The position numbers were made by a program, and so were the translations under genes. Shown in pieces: positions 11,690-22,799 of a stretch of DNA of 64,000 nucleotides. The notes below the pieces were generated by a model. The model saw nothing but the letters and a program-made list of their open reading frames with translations. It did no database searches and had not been told where the DNA came from. This stretch comes from Corythucha ciliata (lineage: Eukaryota; Arthropoda; Insecta; Hemiptera; Tingidae), in the NCBI GenBank assembly GCA_038030265.1, contig CM075941.1:17546001-17610000 (forward strand), given 5' to 3'. Position 1 is the stretch's first letter, and the number at the start of each line of letters is the position of its first letter.

Positions 11690-12935
11690 GAAATTGGTGA
11701 TATGTGGGCGAGTGTATCTCGCCAAGTTGGTTTTTGAATGAGGGAATACCGAGAAATGGGTTTTTGAGTGGGGGAAAAACAACGGAAAATTGTAATCTTG
11801 GATGAGGAGACCCCGTGAAAGTGGTTTTTGAACAGCCGGCCCCAACCAAACACATATGAGGGCAAAGAAGAGCGTTTAGCGAGATGATATCGTTGGTTCG
11901 TCAGGCCGTCGAGGCTAAAATCGACCAAAAAAACGCTGGTTCACAGGTTTTGGTCTTAACTTCAAGTCTAAAATTGAGATAAATCGCTAGTGTGCTGTCC
12001 TAGAGAAAAAGGCGGCCTCTGCAAGAGCCCGCTAAGAATGGTAACAAAACCTTGCTGTTTCGTGTAGGATTCTGGGCTGCATAGGGCTGGACCAAATGCT
12101 TCCAAAATCGCTGAATTTGGTTTTTTAAAGAGCATAGCCTACGAAATTTGGCTTTTGAAATTCATTTTTTTTTTTCGAATATCCACAACCAGCGAGACTG
12201 TTTTTTTCGAAACTGAGTTTTTAAACAGTGGAAATAGGCCGAATTGTAGTGAAATTGCGTTTTTGAGGAGCAAAATTTATGACTTATGGCTATGGAAGAG
12301 AGATAATCCTCGGCGAAATTGTAGTTTGAAGCGATTCTCAAACCAACGCAAATTTGCGGCCGTAAAAAGCAAATCAAATGTCTCTAAAATCACATTGTGG
12401 TCGAAACATCTCACGCAAATTTGTCCTGACATTGGTGTCAGAACGGCTTAAAAGAGCCAAAATCACGACATTTGGTTTTCGAACGAGCCGAGCCAGTTTT
12501 CAGAACTACTCGACATTTTAGAAAGTGTTAAATCCACGAACGGTATTTCATAGAGCGTAAATGCACGAAATTGGGGTCAGATATATGGGGCTAAATTCAA
12601 GAACTTTTGATTTGAAAAAGTGAATTTCCGTTTAATTGTGATTTGAATGAGCCAAACGAAATTTTGGTTTTGCAAAGGTGAAAAATACCTAAAATTTGTG
12701 TTTTAAATATCAAAACTTTGTGAAATTGGGGTTTGAAAGAGCCAAACCCACGAAATTTTGTTTTTGAAAGAGTGGAATTCCCTATAATTTGGATTTGAAC
12801 AAGCCTAATCCGGAAAATTTAGTTTTGAAATAGCAAAAAAAAAATGGGGTTGAAAACAGCCCTCATTGTCATTTTAGTTTTTGAAAGAGCCAAATTGGCA
12901 AAATTGGCTTATAGGATCAGATTGTGAGCTATAAC
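11690..12935 (-). repeat. F2 array (- orientation), with a short F1 patch
   Basis: Units read as CGAAATTGGTTTTTGAAAGA plus GCCAAACCCA, the complement of F2, recur from about 11690 to 11850 and from 12080 to 12935. A few F1-like units lie at 11930-11990. The open frames here are repeat-derived. Confidence 0.65.
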
Positions 12936-12959
12936 ATATCTGGTTTTCCGGTCGAATAC

Positions 12960-15860
12960 TCTGGTTTCTGTGGGATCGATTTTCAGATTTTTCATCCTCT
13001 CCCTAGAGCATCGGTACCCGTGGCGCTCTCCCCCCCCCCTACTGGACACTGGTTGTTGGGGTCACCAGGACGTGCATGGGAGGGGGGATCAGCATAATTT
13101 TTTTCTTTTGAATTTACAATGTAAACGAAAAATAACCGTATTCCAATAAGAACTATCTTCTGGGAGTAAACTGCGTGAAATGTACTTTTATATGCATCGT
13201 GGAAAATACAATACGCAACGGATTTAACGGTAGGCTCGACAGTTCAAGTCCCGTTTAATGGCGTTCAATACTTTGGACAAACATGATTTCGAGAATGACT
13301 TTTCACGGTCCAATCGTCATTATTTTTCTATTAGAAAAAATAAAAAAAAGTGCACATCTCACTTCAGTCAGTTACGGTGCTCGATTGTTGCGTTCACATC
13401 ACGAGCTTGTTACATCCGCGTCAATTCGTCACTATGACGCGTGAGGGGGGGTGATGACAAAAAGGTGTTCAAGAGGCAATATTCACGTTTATTGCCAACA
13501 AAAACGTACCGCCGTGTTTCTCAAACTCTTTTCAAGTAAAGTGGCTGGAAATGGAAACCTTTTATAAAGATGGTGTTTCGTAATTAATTGGACGACTTGT
13601 TGGTTGTTACGTAAGGCTACTTCAAGTTGGAGATTTTGAGACCATTAAAGGATTAATCAAAGCCTTCAAAAGAAGTACTTAAAGCTTGGATCACCGAGGT
13701 TCCTAGGGAACATGGTGGGAGGGGGGTCGAGGATTTTCCACGTGGTGAAAATTCAGGTCATTTGAAAAGGCTTCCGACTCCCTCACCGCACTCTTTGGTT
13801 CGATTCACTCTGTGATATTGATCTAGTTGAACAACCAGTAAAACCCAAAAGTGGCGCATGGACAAGATGCACGACAGTAATCTTTTGTGAAATTGTGGAC
13901 CTTCGAATCTAATAATCTGAAGATTTATAATTTGCGGCTGGCTCATTACGAAGGTCCTCATACTTCCTTCATTCTGTTCCTTCCACGAAACAAAATTTAT
14001 ACAATGAGGCGTGCATTATGAAGACAAAAATTCGCTTGTATAATTATTATTCGTCCTTTGAACAGAAAAATCAGGTCGAGACCGATTTGTGAACACGTAC
14101 AACAATGTTAAAATATTTCGTTTGTTCTTCCCCCAGTCGTCGAGAATGCAAGGCACCCGATTGGAGAGACAAAACGGGAGCGCACGATGTCGCGTTCCAT
14201 CTAGTCCCCCTCGAAGCTTTCTACGTGAGGCAATAACAAGGCTTTCATTTTTGTCACACACGTTGAGGGGGGGGCGAGAGAGAGAGAGAGATAAAATGAG
14301 TGAGAAAAGGACCGGTCTGCCACGGTCTTCACGAGGAAATTTACAAGCGACATAGGGGAATTTCTTCCGAAGGGACCAAAATAATCGTACACGACGGACT
14401 TTCCCTTTCTTGAACGTAATCGCATTTTTTTTTAGTGCTCTCCCTTCCACCCCTCTCCCATACTGTTCACTTTCAAACATCATGTCCTGGAATCTCGAAG
14501 GATCATTTTTTCCCCTCTTCATTAAAAGTTGTTTTCGAAGGTCGAACGCCTAGATCAAGTAGGGACAAAACATTACGGGAGTCACATCAGACATTTTTAA
14601 GCCGTCAAGGCTTCAGATCGTTGCGTAAAATCATTTTTTTCGCCAAGAATTTTAATTTGCCTGCGCTGGGATCAGATTGAGAGAAAAAAAAACTCGTTAG
14701 AAAATTATTATAAAAGCTGTTCCACGCATGAGGTCGCGTTTATAAGGGAAGGGCCTAATAGTTTAATGGAACAAGGCTGAGCTGAGTTGTATTGATGACG
14801 GTATTATGGTCGAGGCGTAGTGTGGATGTGGGGTTACTGGCGCAGAATTAGCAGGTACACCAAAGAGAAAAATAACTTTTCGGTTTTTCGGTGGTGCGCG
14901 GCCAAGGGGGAGGGTAGAGAGATCGTCCCATCGAATCCCGAAAAATGGCCAACTTTGGAGTCCCCAAAAAACTGGAAAGTCGCCTAGGAAAAATGAGATT
15001 TGTAACCAAACACATCAAGCTTTCACGTCGGACAATTATTTACTGGCTCGTTCTCTTTGAAACAAACAAAAAATAAATCCAGAGAAATTTCAGAATTCCT
15101 CGCTCAATTTGTCAGCAGCGAAGGGTAAACGTTCCAAAGTGAAAGAAGTGTGGACAGGAGAGAGAAAGAGAGCGTGAGGAGGAAAAAAAAAGCCTATTTT
15201 GCCTGACTAGAAACTGAAGACGATACGGTTGTATCGTTGATCTCTCTCTCCCCTTTTACGCATCATAGCGCTTCGTTTCGGAGTAGAACCGGCGAAAAAC
15301 AACTTTCACATCGGCGTCCAAATATTGCACTCTACCCCCTCGCACCACCCCACCCCCCGCGCATCGGATCAACACGACTGGCGTAATGTCGCCACAGTTA
15401 CACGATAGCGCAAAACATTTTTTTTTTTTTTTTTAAACAATCGCGCTGCGCCGAAGTTTTTGCGAGTATATGCAGCGCATTACCGTGGGAGCGAAATTCC
15501 TTCCTGAAAAAAGTCACGTGCCACTATGATTTTTTGACCGACCGTGTAATTGAGACAATTGCACTGTTCGTGATTTGAAAAAGCCCCCCTCCCCGCCCCC
15601 TCACTTATTTTCACCTGTCGTAACTATTTTTTTTTTTTCTTTCTCAAGACGCGTAAAAACAGGCCCACACGTACAGTCCGCGCCCCATCACACCACTCCC
15701 ACCGTTTGTTATGCAAAACAAGGAAGGGGGTGGGGGAGAGTGAAAGATACCTCCAACAATTTTTCTAGTTTGCCCTCAATATGCAAACATACAATTCTAA
15801 ACTTGATTAAACCTGTAAAAAAGCTCGGAGAAATCTCAAGGATCAAAGCTTAAGGCGCCG
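12960..15860. other. Single-copy-looking stretch without a recognisable gene
   Basis: The stretch lacks the 30-bp families. It contains a (GA)n run at 14274-14292, T-runs near 15420 and C/G-runs. The longest open frame in the window, 168 codons on the - strand at 14016-14522, lies here. It has biased composition, depends on the GA/CT microsatellite and matches no family I know. I see no exon set. Confidence 0.5.
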
Positions 15861-16734
15861 TTAACCTTTGAGGGGTTATGGGCTCTAACTCTCTTACTAC
15901 GGTGACCTTATAGTGTCTATACGGGCTAGAGCCTTACTTTGCTTTATACTGTGGTACTACGGGGGTCCTCTATCTATACTATACTTCGGAACTTCTACTT
16001 TCGAAAAACTGCAGTATTTATATGTAGTACGGCCTCGTGGATAGAGAAAAAACATTTGGAGACCAAAAATTAATTAAATGACGTTCAAGCGCAGAAAACT
16101 GCATATTAAGCCTCGAAAACCTGATATTGATTTGGCTATAAGACGTGAGTTGAAGTCCATAAAAAAACAATTTGACTTGATAAATAACGGTCAAACGTGT
16201 CAGTGAGACGGTATCGGTTAATTTCGCCCTCGTCAACATCCACAAATTGCTTCGAGGTTATGCGTATAACCGTAAAATTCAAGTTTCGGGATAAATAGTT
16301 TGAATTGCAATAGAATATAATTATGTAGAATAGAATTGCGTGTTTGTAGCAATAAACAGCCGTGGAATCACTATATTTTTGTGAGGATAAGAGCGAAGTT
16401 TTTAAAAAAAAAATAGCGAATACGCGCCATTGAAAGACGTATCAGATTAGTTAATCAATCAATAAAAAGCGATTGCAAAATTTGCAAAATTGTGAGGCTT
16501 AAATTTGCAGAATTTCAAGTTTCGGGTCTAAATATCAGCGAAAAAGCAAATATCCATGGGGGTCGTCAGTGGGATTAAGGGGTAAAGGGGCAGGTGGGGG
16601 AGGGGGGGGCGCTGAAAGCAGTTAAACGTATTAACGTGAATATATGCAAGGTGTTGGCGCTTGTTTCAGTAGGACGAACAGCAGTCTGCAGGGCTACTCG
16701 ATTCTTTTGGCAATTAAAAAAAAAAAAAAAAAAA
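15861..16734. other. Transition stretch with a short F3 patch
   Basis: No gene is seen. F3-like units (+ orientation) occur at about 16440-16560. The rest is A+T-rich unclassified sequence with a G-rich tract near 16570-16610 and an A-run at 16717-16735. Confidence 0.4.
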
Positions 16735-17210
16735 ACAATTTTACGGGTTTCACTTATCGCACTAAAAAAGCAATTTCGCGGGGGTTGCTCACGAAAACAG
16801 CAATTTCTCTGGTTTTGGTAGCTAAAAAAACCAATCTCGTTGGCTTTGCTCACTATGTGGTACAAAAATATAAAAAAATTATCGGTTCTGCAGGCTAGAA
16901 AAGCAATTTCGCTCGCTATAAAAGCAATTCGCGGGTTTTCCACTTTGAAAAAGCAATTCGCGGGTTTTACATTTTGAAAAACCAATTTCGCTGGTTTTAC
17001 TCTCTAAAAAAGGAATTTCGGGAATTTAAATAGCTTTAAATCAGATTCGTTCTCTAAAAATGCAATTTCGTGGGGGTTTGTCACTGTGGGTTTCATTCGC
17101 AAAAAATCAATTTCTCTTGCTATTCTCTTGCTAAAAAAAAAAAAAAAAACATTCCTCGGGGTTTTCCTACTGACAACTTGACAAGGCCATTTCGCCGGTT
17201 CTGGACACGT

Positions 17211-17368
17211 AAAATATATATGTATATGTTATGGTTAAAGTGCGTATAGCGGTAAATGTGCACATTTTCACGGGGGAATGTGCACATTTTCACGGGGGAA
17301 TGTGTGCATTAACCGGTAAATGTGGGCATTTACCGTTTACTCACATTAACCGTGACATATATATATTT
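17211..17368. mobile_element. Small foldback element with internal 24-bp tandem repeat
   Basis: The left arm, ATATATGTATATGTTATGGT followed by TAAAGTG, pairs imperfectly with the right arm CACATTAACCGTGACATATA followed by TATATTT. Between them a 24-bp unit containing GTGCACATTTTCACGGGGGA is repeated twice in tandem from about 17258. A MITE-like origin is inferred from the structure only. Confidence 0.45.
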
Positions 17369-17416
17369 CGCGGGTTTCAGTCACTAAAAAACTATTTTCG
17401 CGGGGCTTGGTCACTA

Positions 17417-17728
17417 AAGGCCTCGCCACACCGAACGCGAACTGCCGCGCGGACTGGTCCGCTCAACAAAAAACCATAGCAACGGCTATGCCTCATCCAC
17501 GTTTTCATGTTTTTTTTTTTGTTTTTGTTTTTCTTTCTTTCTTACGCGGACCTCGTCGGCGCAGCAGTTCGCGTTCAGGTTCAGTGTGGCACGGCAAGCG
17601 AATTGACGCGCGGATTGTTCCGCTCGCGGAAAAACCTTGACAATGGGGTATACCAAGCCCACGTTTTCGTGTTTTTTTGCGAGCAGACCAGTCCGCCCGG
17701 CAGTTCGTGTTCTGTGTGGCAAGGCCTT
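17417..17728. mobile_element. Foldback/MITE-like element, ~47-bp inverted ends
   Basis: The left end AAGGCCTCGCCACACCGAAC (17417 on) is matched by the complement of the right end, AAGGCCTTGCCACACAGAAC (17728 backwards). Pairing continues for about 47 bp through a GCGGACTGGTC motif. The interior contains a further diverged copy of the same motifs (about 17545-17625), so the element looks nested or internally duplicated. GC content is clearly above the surrounding F2 array. No transposase is present. Confidence 0.6.
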
Positions 17729-18384
17729 GAAAACCCCAAAAAACCCAATTTTTTTTCTGGTTTCCCTCACTAAGTACCTACCAATTTCGTAGGGTTTTCT
17801 CGCTGAAAAAAATCAATATCTCTCGCTAGTAAAGCCAATCGCGGGATTTCCCTTACTGATAAAGAAATTGCACTGGTTTTGGTCACTAAAAGGCGCAATT
17901 TTGGGGATTTTAATCGCTAAGAAACTAATTTCGGGGGACTCGCTAATTTTAAAATAAAAACAAACAAAAAAAACATTTTCGAAGGATTTTCCCTAAAAAC
18001 CCAACTGGGTGCTGGTTTTTCTCGCTTAAACATCAATTTCAGCCCCTAAAAACGCAATTGTGCACGGTAGAAAAGCAATTTATCTCGATCAAAAAGCAAT
18101 TTCGCGTGTTTCGGTCGCTAAAAAACTAATTCATGAGGTTTTGCTCGCAAAAAATAATGCAATGTCGTGGGTTTTGCTCACCAGTTAAGCAATTTGGGGG
18201 TTTCGCTCTGAAAAACGCTCACTTAAAATTTACAGGCCTCAAGTATACAAAGAAAGAGCATCGTCGCCGAATAAGGACCTCTCGTCGGCACGTGAGTTCA
18301 TCGGCCTGGGTGAGGATCCCAGTCTAGCCGGCCTCGAGAGCGCCCAAAGCATGCCGAATAAAATATAGAGATGAAATTAAATCA

Positions 18385-19110
18385 CTCTGAGGTGAAATTG
18401 CAAGTTTCGGGTCTAAATATCCGTGAATTTGCCAGTTTCTGGTCTCTATTCTCGCGCGATTATATACTTGGTGGTTGGATGGGTGGGGGGTAGTGACCGT
18501 GATTCCCCGGGCTAGCCCCAATTGGACGACAGCGTCCAATAAATTGTAACATTTTTTAGCTAAATATTCACGTAATTGGAAGGTTTCGGGCTTAATTTCA
18601 GCGAAATGGCTGGTTAACGGTCTTTATTTTTGCGAAATTAACGGCTAGTAACTAGCAATTTGGTGAAAATAAAGACCATTAACCAGCCATTTCGCAAAAT
18701 TGCTAGTTTCTGGCCATAATTTCGCAAAATCACTAGTTTGGCGTGAGACTTATATTTCTGGTCTTCTGTCTCGCGATGTTTCTAGTCTTCATTCTCGCCA
18801 AATTGCAATTTTCTTTGCTTTTTTATTCTTGCGAATTGTCAATAAGTTCTTGTATTTTTTTATTAACCGCGAAACGCGTGCTGGCCGGCCATGACATGTG
18901 TCCAATTTCTGACACATAGCCATTCTGACGAATAGCCACTAAATTACATGGTTTTGGAGTTAAACCGCTAAATTGAAAGTTTTCTGATATTCGTAAAATT
19001 GCAAGTTATCAGGTCTTGATTTCAGCAAAATTGCTATTTTCTGAACTTTATGTTCTTAAAATTGCCAGTTTCGGGTCCACATAATTGCTAGTTTGGTTTT
19101 TTTTTTAAAT
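18385..19110 (+). repeat. F3 array (+ orientation) with an embedded palindrome
   Basis: Units of GTGAAATTGCAAGTTTCGGG plus TCTAAATATCC recur, for example near 18395, 18420, 18560, 18700, 18990 and 19060. A nearly perfect palindrome occupies 18601-18696. Confidence 0.7.
18601..18696. repeat. Near-perfect 96-bp palindrome
   Basis: The arm from 18601 (GCGAAATGGCTGGTTAACGG, then TCTTTATTTTT) pairs with the arm ending at 18696 with only a few mismatches. The centre, GCTAGTAACTAGC, is itself palindromic. The arms are F3 units, so this is an inverted duplication of array units. Confidence 0.7.
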
Positions 19111-19960
19111 GACCGCGGTACCCGGGCTAGCCGGCCACGACAGCGTCCAATTTTGCGGTATTCAAACACTCAAAAAACGATTACGTGGCGTTTCCTCATC
19201 CACAGAACCGATTTCGCAGGGACTCCTCACGAATCTCGGTCTTTTCAATCAAATGTTCTTTAAAATGTTTCGATGTGAGCTGGTGGACGCCCGGACAGTG
19301 GTAAATTGTGGAACGCAGATGGGCCCAGCCTCTAGGTGCCACTATTTAAAGTGTGCAAGAAAGAGAGTTTCGCTATTTCGTTGCTTCCGGACAATTTTCT
19401 CGACTTCACAGTGGGCCAGTCTGGTTCACCTGTGTTGAGGCTCTTCCTAGGACTTTGCCATGGACTTGGACGGTTGCTTGGCCGCTGTTCCACCGCAGAA
19501 AAATTCGTATGACGGGTCAAACCCGCTAAAAACGCCAGAATCACTGTGACAATTCACTCTGATCAAAAATCCGTTCCCATTTTCGGATTAACTGTTTCGA
19601 AAAACCCCCAAAATTTGGCAATTTCCTCCCAAATTGTGGTGCCAGTGAGGGTCGTGGTAAGGATTCCTCGTCGTCGCTGTCCATCAGCTCCCCCATATCG
19701 TTCACCGCGAGCGGCCAAATTCACGAAAATGTGTTTTAAAAGAGTCAGACTACGAAATTCGTTTTTCAAAAGAGCCGAACAGACGAATAAGTTTTGTTTT
19801 CGGGGACACACATCAAGTTTCAGGGTCAAACTGTCTATTTTGTAAACAGTAGATCCAAGTCGTCAATTAAAGAGCCACATTTGTGATATCCGGAATTTTC
19901 AAGCCACAGTAGTCGAGTTTTGGAGGCCAAATTCCCAGTTTCCTGCTTGAATAGTCAGTT
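19111..19960. other. Repeat-rich stretch upstream of the dehydrogenase exons
   Basis: F2-like units in the - orientation are visible at about 19720-19930. The remainder is unclassified. I looked for the N-terminal Rossmann exon (GxxxGxG motif) of the downstream dehydrogenase and did not find it. Confidence 0.4.
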
Positions 19961-20293
19961 TCTATGGCGAAATTGGTTAATGTCCACACCTTCTTGTCAG
20001 TTTTCCGGATAAAATTGAGAGTTCCCGTCGATAAAATAGTAGGTACTATTATGTTTCATGAGAACAAATGTAACCAGTTTGAAGAGCTGAGTTATTGGTT
20101 TCCGAATTCCGAATCAGGAAAACTCGAGATCTGTGCGTACTTGGTGAGTGTGCTCGGTCTCTACCCGTGGTAGGCGAACAATTTGACCTTTGACCCGTCC
20201 ATGCAGCCCCTGAGAACTGAGTATTCGGTTGGCGTTTGATTCCCTTTTAACTCTGCATGTATTTAAATACTTATTTATTTGTTTGTGGTTTAG

Positions 20294-21025
20294 GTTTATG
20301 GGCAGTACTAAATACGGCGGGTGTGGCAGTCAAAGGTCGCTTGGAAGCTCAAGAGAGCTGCCTATGGGATTCCATGTTCAAAGTTAACGTTGTTGGAACT
20401 CTACGAACGGCCCGGGCTCTTCTCCCTCTGCTGAGAGCCACTAAAGGTTCACCTGATCCCACGGTTCACCGTGTTTTTCACGCAACTGAAATAAATTGAA
20501 CCATACTTTTGTTCTTATAGGACGTCTGATAACTGTCGGCCTAACCAGCGAATGTCAAAAAGGTAGCACCGGTGTAGTCGCGTACGCAGCCGCTCGACAC
20601 GCCGTCGCCGGAGCCAGTTGCGCTCTCGCCAATGAACTCGCCAACCTTGGTGTCTCGGTCGTCATCGTTAATTTAGAGCACGTGTCCGCCGAACAGTTGT
20701 ATCACAGGGTCAAAGCCAAGTAATTAGTGTCACCCCCCCCCTCCCACAAACCCACCGCAGGTTTTTATTCCCCCCCCCCCTTTTCAGATTTGAAGACCCC
20801 ACCGCCGAAACATCATCATCGAACGACGCCTATTTGCGATACAACGTGACCGAACTGCCGGACTATGTAACCTCGACGATTGAGTCGACGCTACTCGTCG
20901 CTCGACCAAAGCAATCCTACGAGTTGAGACCTCCCGTCAAATTCGTCAATTATTTGTACGCCGTCACGTCGCGCTTTAATCCAGCGTTGAACAAGGGCAA
21001 GCCCGGCCTTTTGTCAACTGTTTAA
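20294..21025 (+). CDS. Short-chain dehydrogenase/reductase, C-terminal three exons, catalytic residues decayed
   Basis: Three exons are supported: 20294-20446, 20521-20719 and 20788-21025 (TAA). Consistent phases and introns of 74 and 68 bp (GT-AG) give about 196 residues. The first exon carries GLWAVLNTAGV, matching the GLWxVVNNAG segment of classical SDRs of the HSD17B2/BDH1/retinol-dehydrogenase type, followed by the NVVGTLRTARALLPLLR helix. The second carries AYAAARHAVAG in place of the usual YxxxK active-site motif, so the catalytic lysine is arginine. The catalytic serine region reads GRLITVGLTSE instead of a VSS motif. The usual PG after the following strand is LE. The N-terminal cofactor-binding exon (TGxxxGxG) is not found upstream, so the gene is incomplete as seen. 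The family normally reduces or oxidises steroids, retinoids or hydroxybutyrate with NAD(P). This copy may be a pseudoenzyme. A secreted protease gene follows 520 bp downstream on the same strand. Confidence 0.8.
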
Positions 21026-21547
21026 GAACAAGAAATTTGAGAGCGAAAACCGCGTACTATTCTTGGCTCTCTCTAGTGCATAATTTTCTTACGAAAGCCA
21101 ATGTAAATAATACATTTTTTTTACGAACTACAAATTTGGTGCCAATCAACATTTTTTCAATTTATAGAGAGGGGTATTACGTTTCTTTGCCTATTTCTCG
21201 TTATTTCCTTGTAATTTTCAGTTTAAACGTTGAAAAATAGCCCTTAAAAAACTAACTTATTGCGTAGTAGCGTTTAAATATTGAGATTGTTACAAATATT
21301 TAGTTACATGCCAATACTAACACTTGAAAAACTGTGTATTATAAACGTGTACCATGAACAATTTTTAGTGATTCGCTTTAATTTCATCCCGCGATAAGAG
21401 CAAACACCACTACCTTAAGAACCTCGTGAGACAAACAAAAAAATCATCTTTTTGTTGACTTTTAGCGAATTTTTTTCAAGCATATGAAAGGCTTTGTTTA
21501 ATAGAACTAGAAACTTATGATGAAGGTGACGTCTTTCGGTGGCATTT

Positions 21548-22793
21548 ATGAAAAATAACGTCCTCGGTGCCGCTTTTCTAATATTCGTACTAGCGGCCAG
21601 CGTCAATAGCAGAAGGCCCAGACTAGCCGGCGGCGTTCCAGCTGAGATCGGCGATTTCCCCTATTTGATCGCTTCTATTCACCCGGATGTACGTACATAG
21701 TCATTATCTTCCGCTTTACGGGGGCTCTTTTTAAAATAGTACGTCGACGGACTATTTTATCTCTATTCAGGTACGGTGTACGGCGAGTCTAATCAGTTCG
21801 GCGTGGGTTTTGGGAGCGGCTCATTGCTATGTTCTTGAGGGTAAACTTGTTCAAGCCAAGAACGTCGCTCTACTGGCGGGCATCGTCGATTTTAACGATA
21901 CAACATCGCCGAGTCGACAAATTAGACGAGCGAAAGCCATACATATACACCCGCATTTTGAAGTTTGAAAAAAACCCAGCCCACTGACGGTTCTGATGTT
22001 ATTTCAATACCGTTTTACTGAAACAATTTAGGAAGTGAAGATTTCAGGAGCTGACCTTAGTGTTGTCAGTGTGTTAAGTCCTTTCGAATTGACCGAGAAC
22101 GTGAACATCATAGCGGTGTCAGGCGAGCCTTTTCAAATGAATAAAGACGTTCAATGTACAGCGAGTGGCTGGGGTAATGATAATGACACCCTCCCCACCC
22201 CGCCCACTAACACGCGCCGTAATTTCGCTTCAATTCAAAGGTGACACAAGTCGTAGCAAAACTAACACTCTCCTCCATAAACTTCAAGTGTACGCCGTAC
22301 AATCCAAAATCGCCTGTCACGGTTTAACGGCCAAAGAGCGTAAAAATATGCTGTGCTTGAAAAATGACGACGGCAAAGGCCTGTGCGATGGTGACAGCGG
22401 TGGACCTTTGATTTGTAAAGGTACGTGCCCGTCTACTCATTTCCCGTTAGAAACGATTTTGAAATTTCCCTCCCTTAAATTTCTTTAGACGAGCTCGTCG
22501 GAATAGCTCACCAAGTCTACATTGAAAGGTTCAAATACAAAGGGCCCTCGGACATGGACTGCGGCTCGAAAAGCATCGTTCACACCTATATGTTCACCTG
22601 TCCCTATTTGAACTGGATCAGGTCGTACGTGCCTGAAGTACCGGTGAAGCCCGAGAAATGTTTCGTTCTGGACAACCCCAGCGGCGGCGGTGATGGTGGA
22701 GAAGGAAACTTTTCTAAAAGCAGAGACCAGGCCCTGCGAGTCCTTTTAGCTAATCTGCGGCCGATGACCCGTCACAATTTAGGTGCCCTGTGA
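21548..22793 (+). CDS. Secreted S1-family serine protease (chymotrypsin/elastase-like), five exons
   Basis: Exons 21548-21688, 21771-21962, 22032-22173, 22241-22420 and 22489-22793 join in frame through four GT-AG introns of 67-82 bp to encode 319 residues. The start is the ATG opening a signal peptide (MKNNVLGAAFLIFVLAASVN). A four-residue RRPR propeptide and a mature N-terminus LAGG (normally IVGG) follow, so activation by cleavage after Arg is expected. The triad is His65 (GAAHC), Asp119 (ADLSVV) and Ser211 (GDSGGP). Disulfide cysteines flank His and Ser, and one sits in QCTASGWG. The residue at the base of the specificity pocket (chymotrypsin position 189) is Gly, which argues against trypsin specificity. 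The usual SWG at positions 214-216 reads HQV, altering the substrate-binding strand. After the normal end (YLNWIRSYV) there is an extra tail of about 50 residues with a Gly-rich patch. It acts outside the cell; the substrate is unknown. Confidence 0.9.
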
Positions 22794-22799
22794 AAAAAC

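Larger units (their letters stand above)
16735..18230 (+). repeat. F2 array (+ orientation), interrupted by two inverted-repeat elements
   Basis: Well-preserved ~30-bp F2 units occur here, for example three consecutive ones between 16900 and 17010 and others at 17380-17420, 17780-17900 and 18080-18200. Inverted-repeat insertions at 17211-17368 and 17417-17728 split the array. Confidence 0.75.

Noticed and set aside
14016..14522. Longest open frame (168 codons, - strand) as a gene
   Set aside because: It depends on a GA/CT microsatellite and has no recognisable domain and no splice context. The opposite strand is also open over part of it.
19964..20173. Open frame upstream of the dehydrogenase as its N-terminal exon
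   Set aside because: It lacks the GxxxGxG cofactor motif and does not resemble SDR sequence, although a GTGAGT donor follows.
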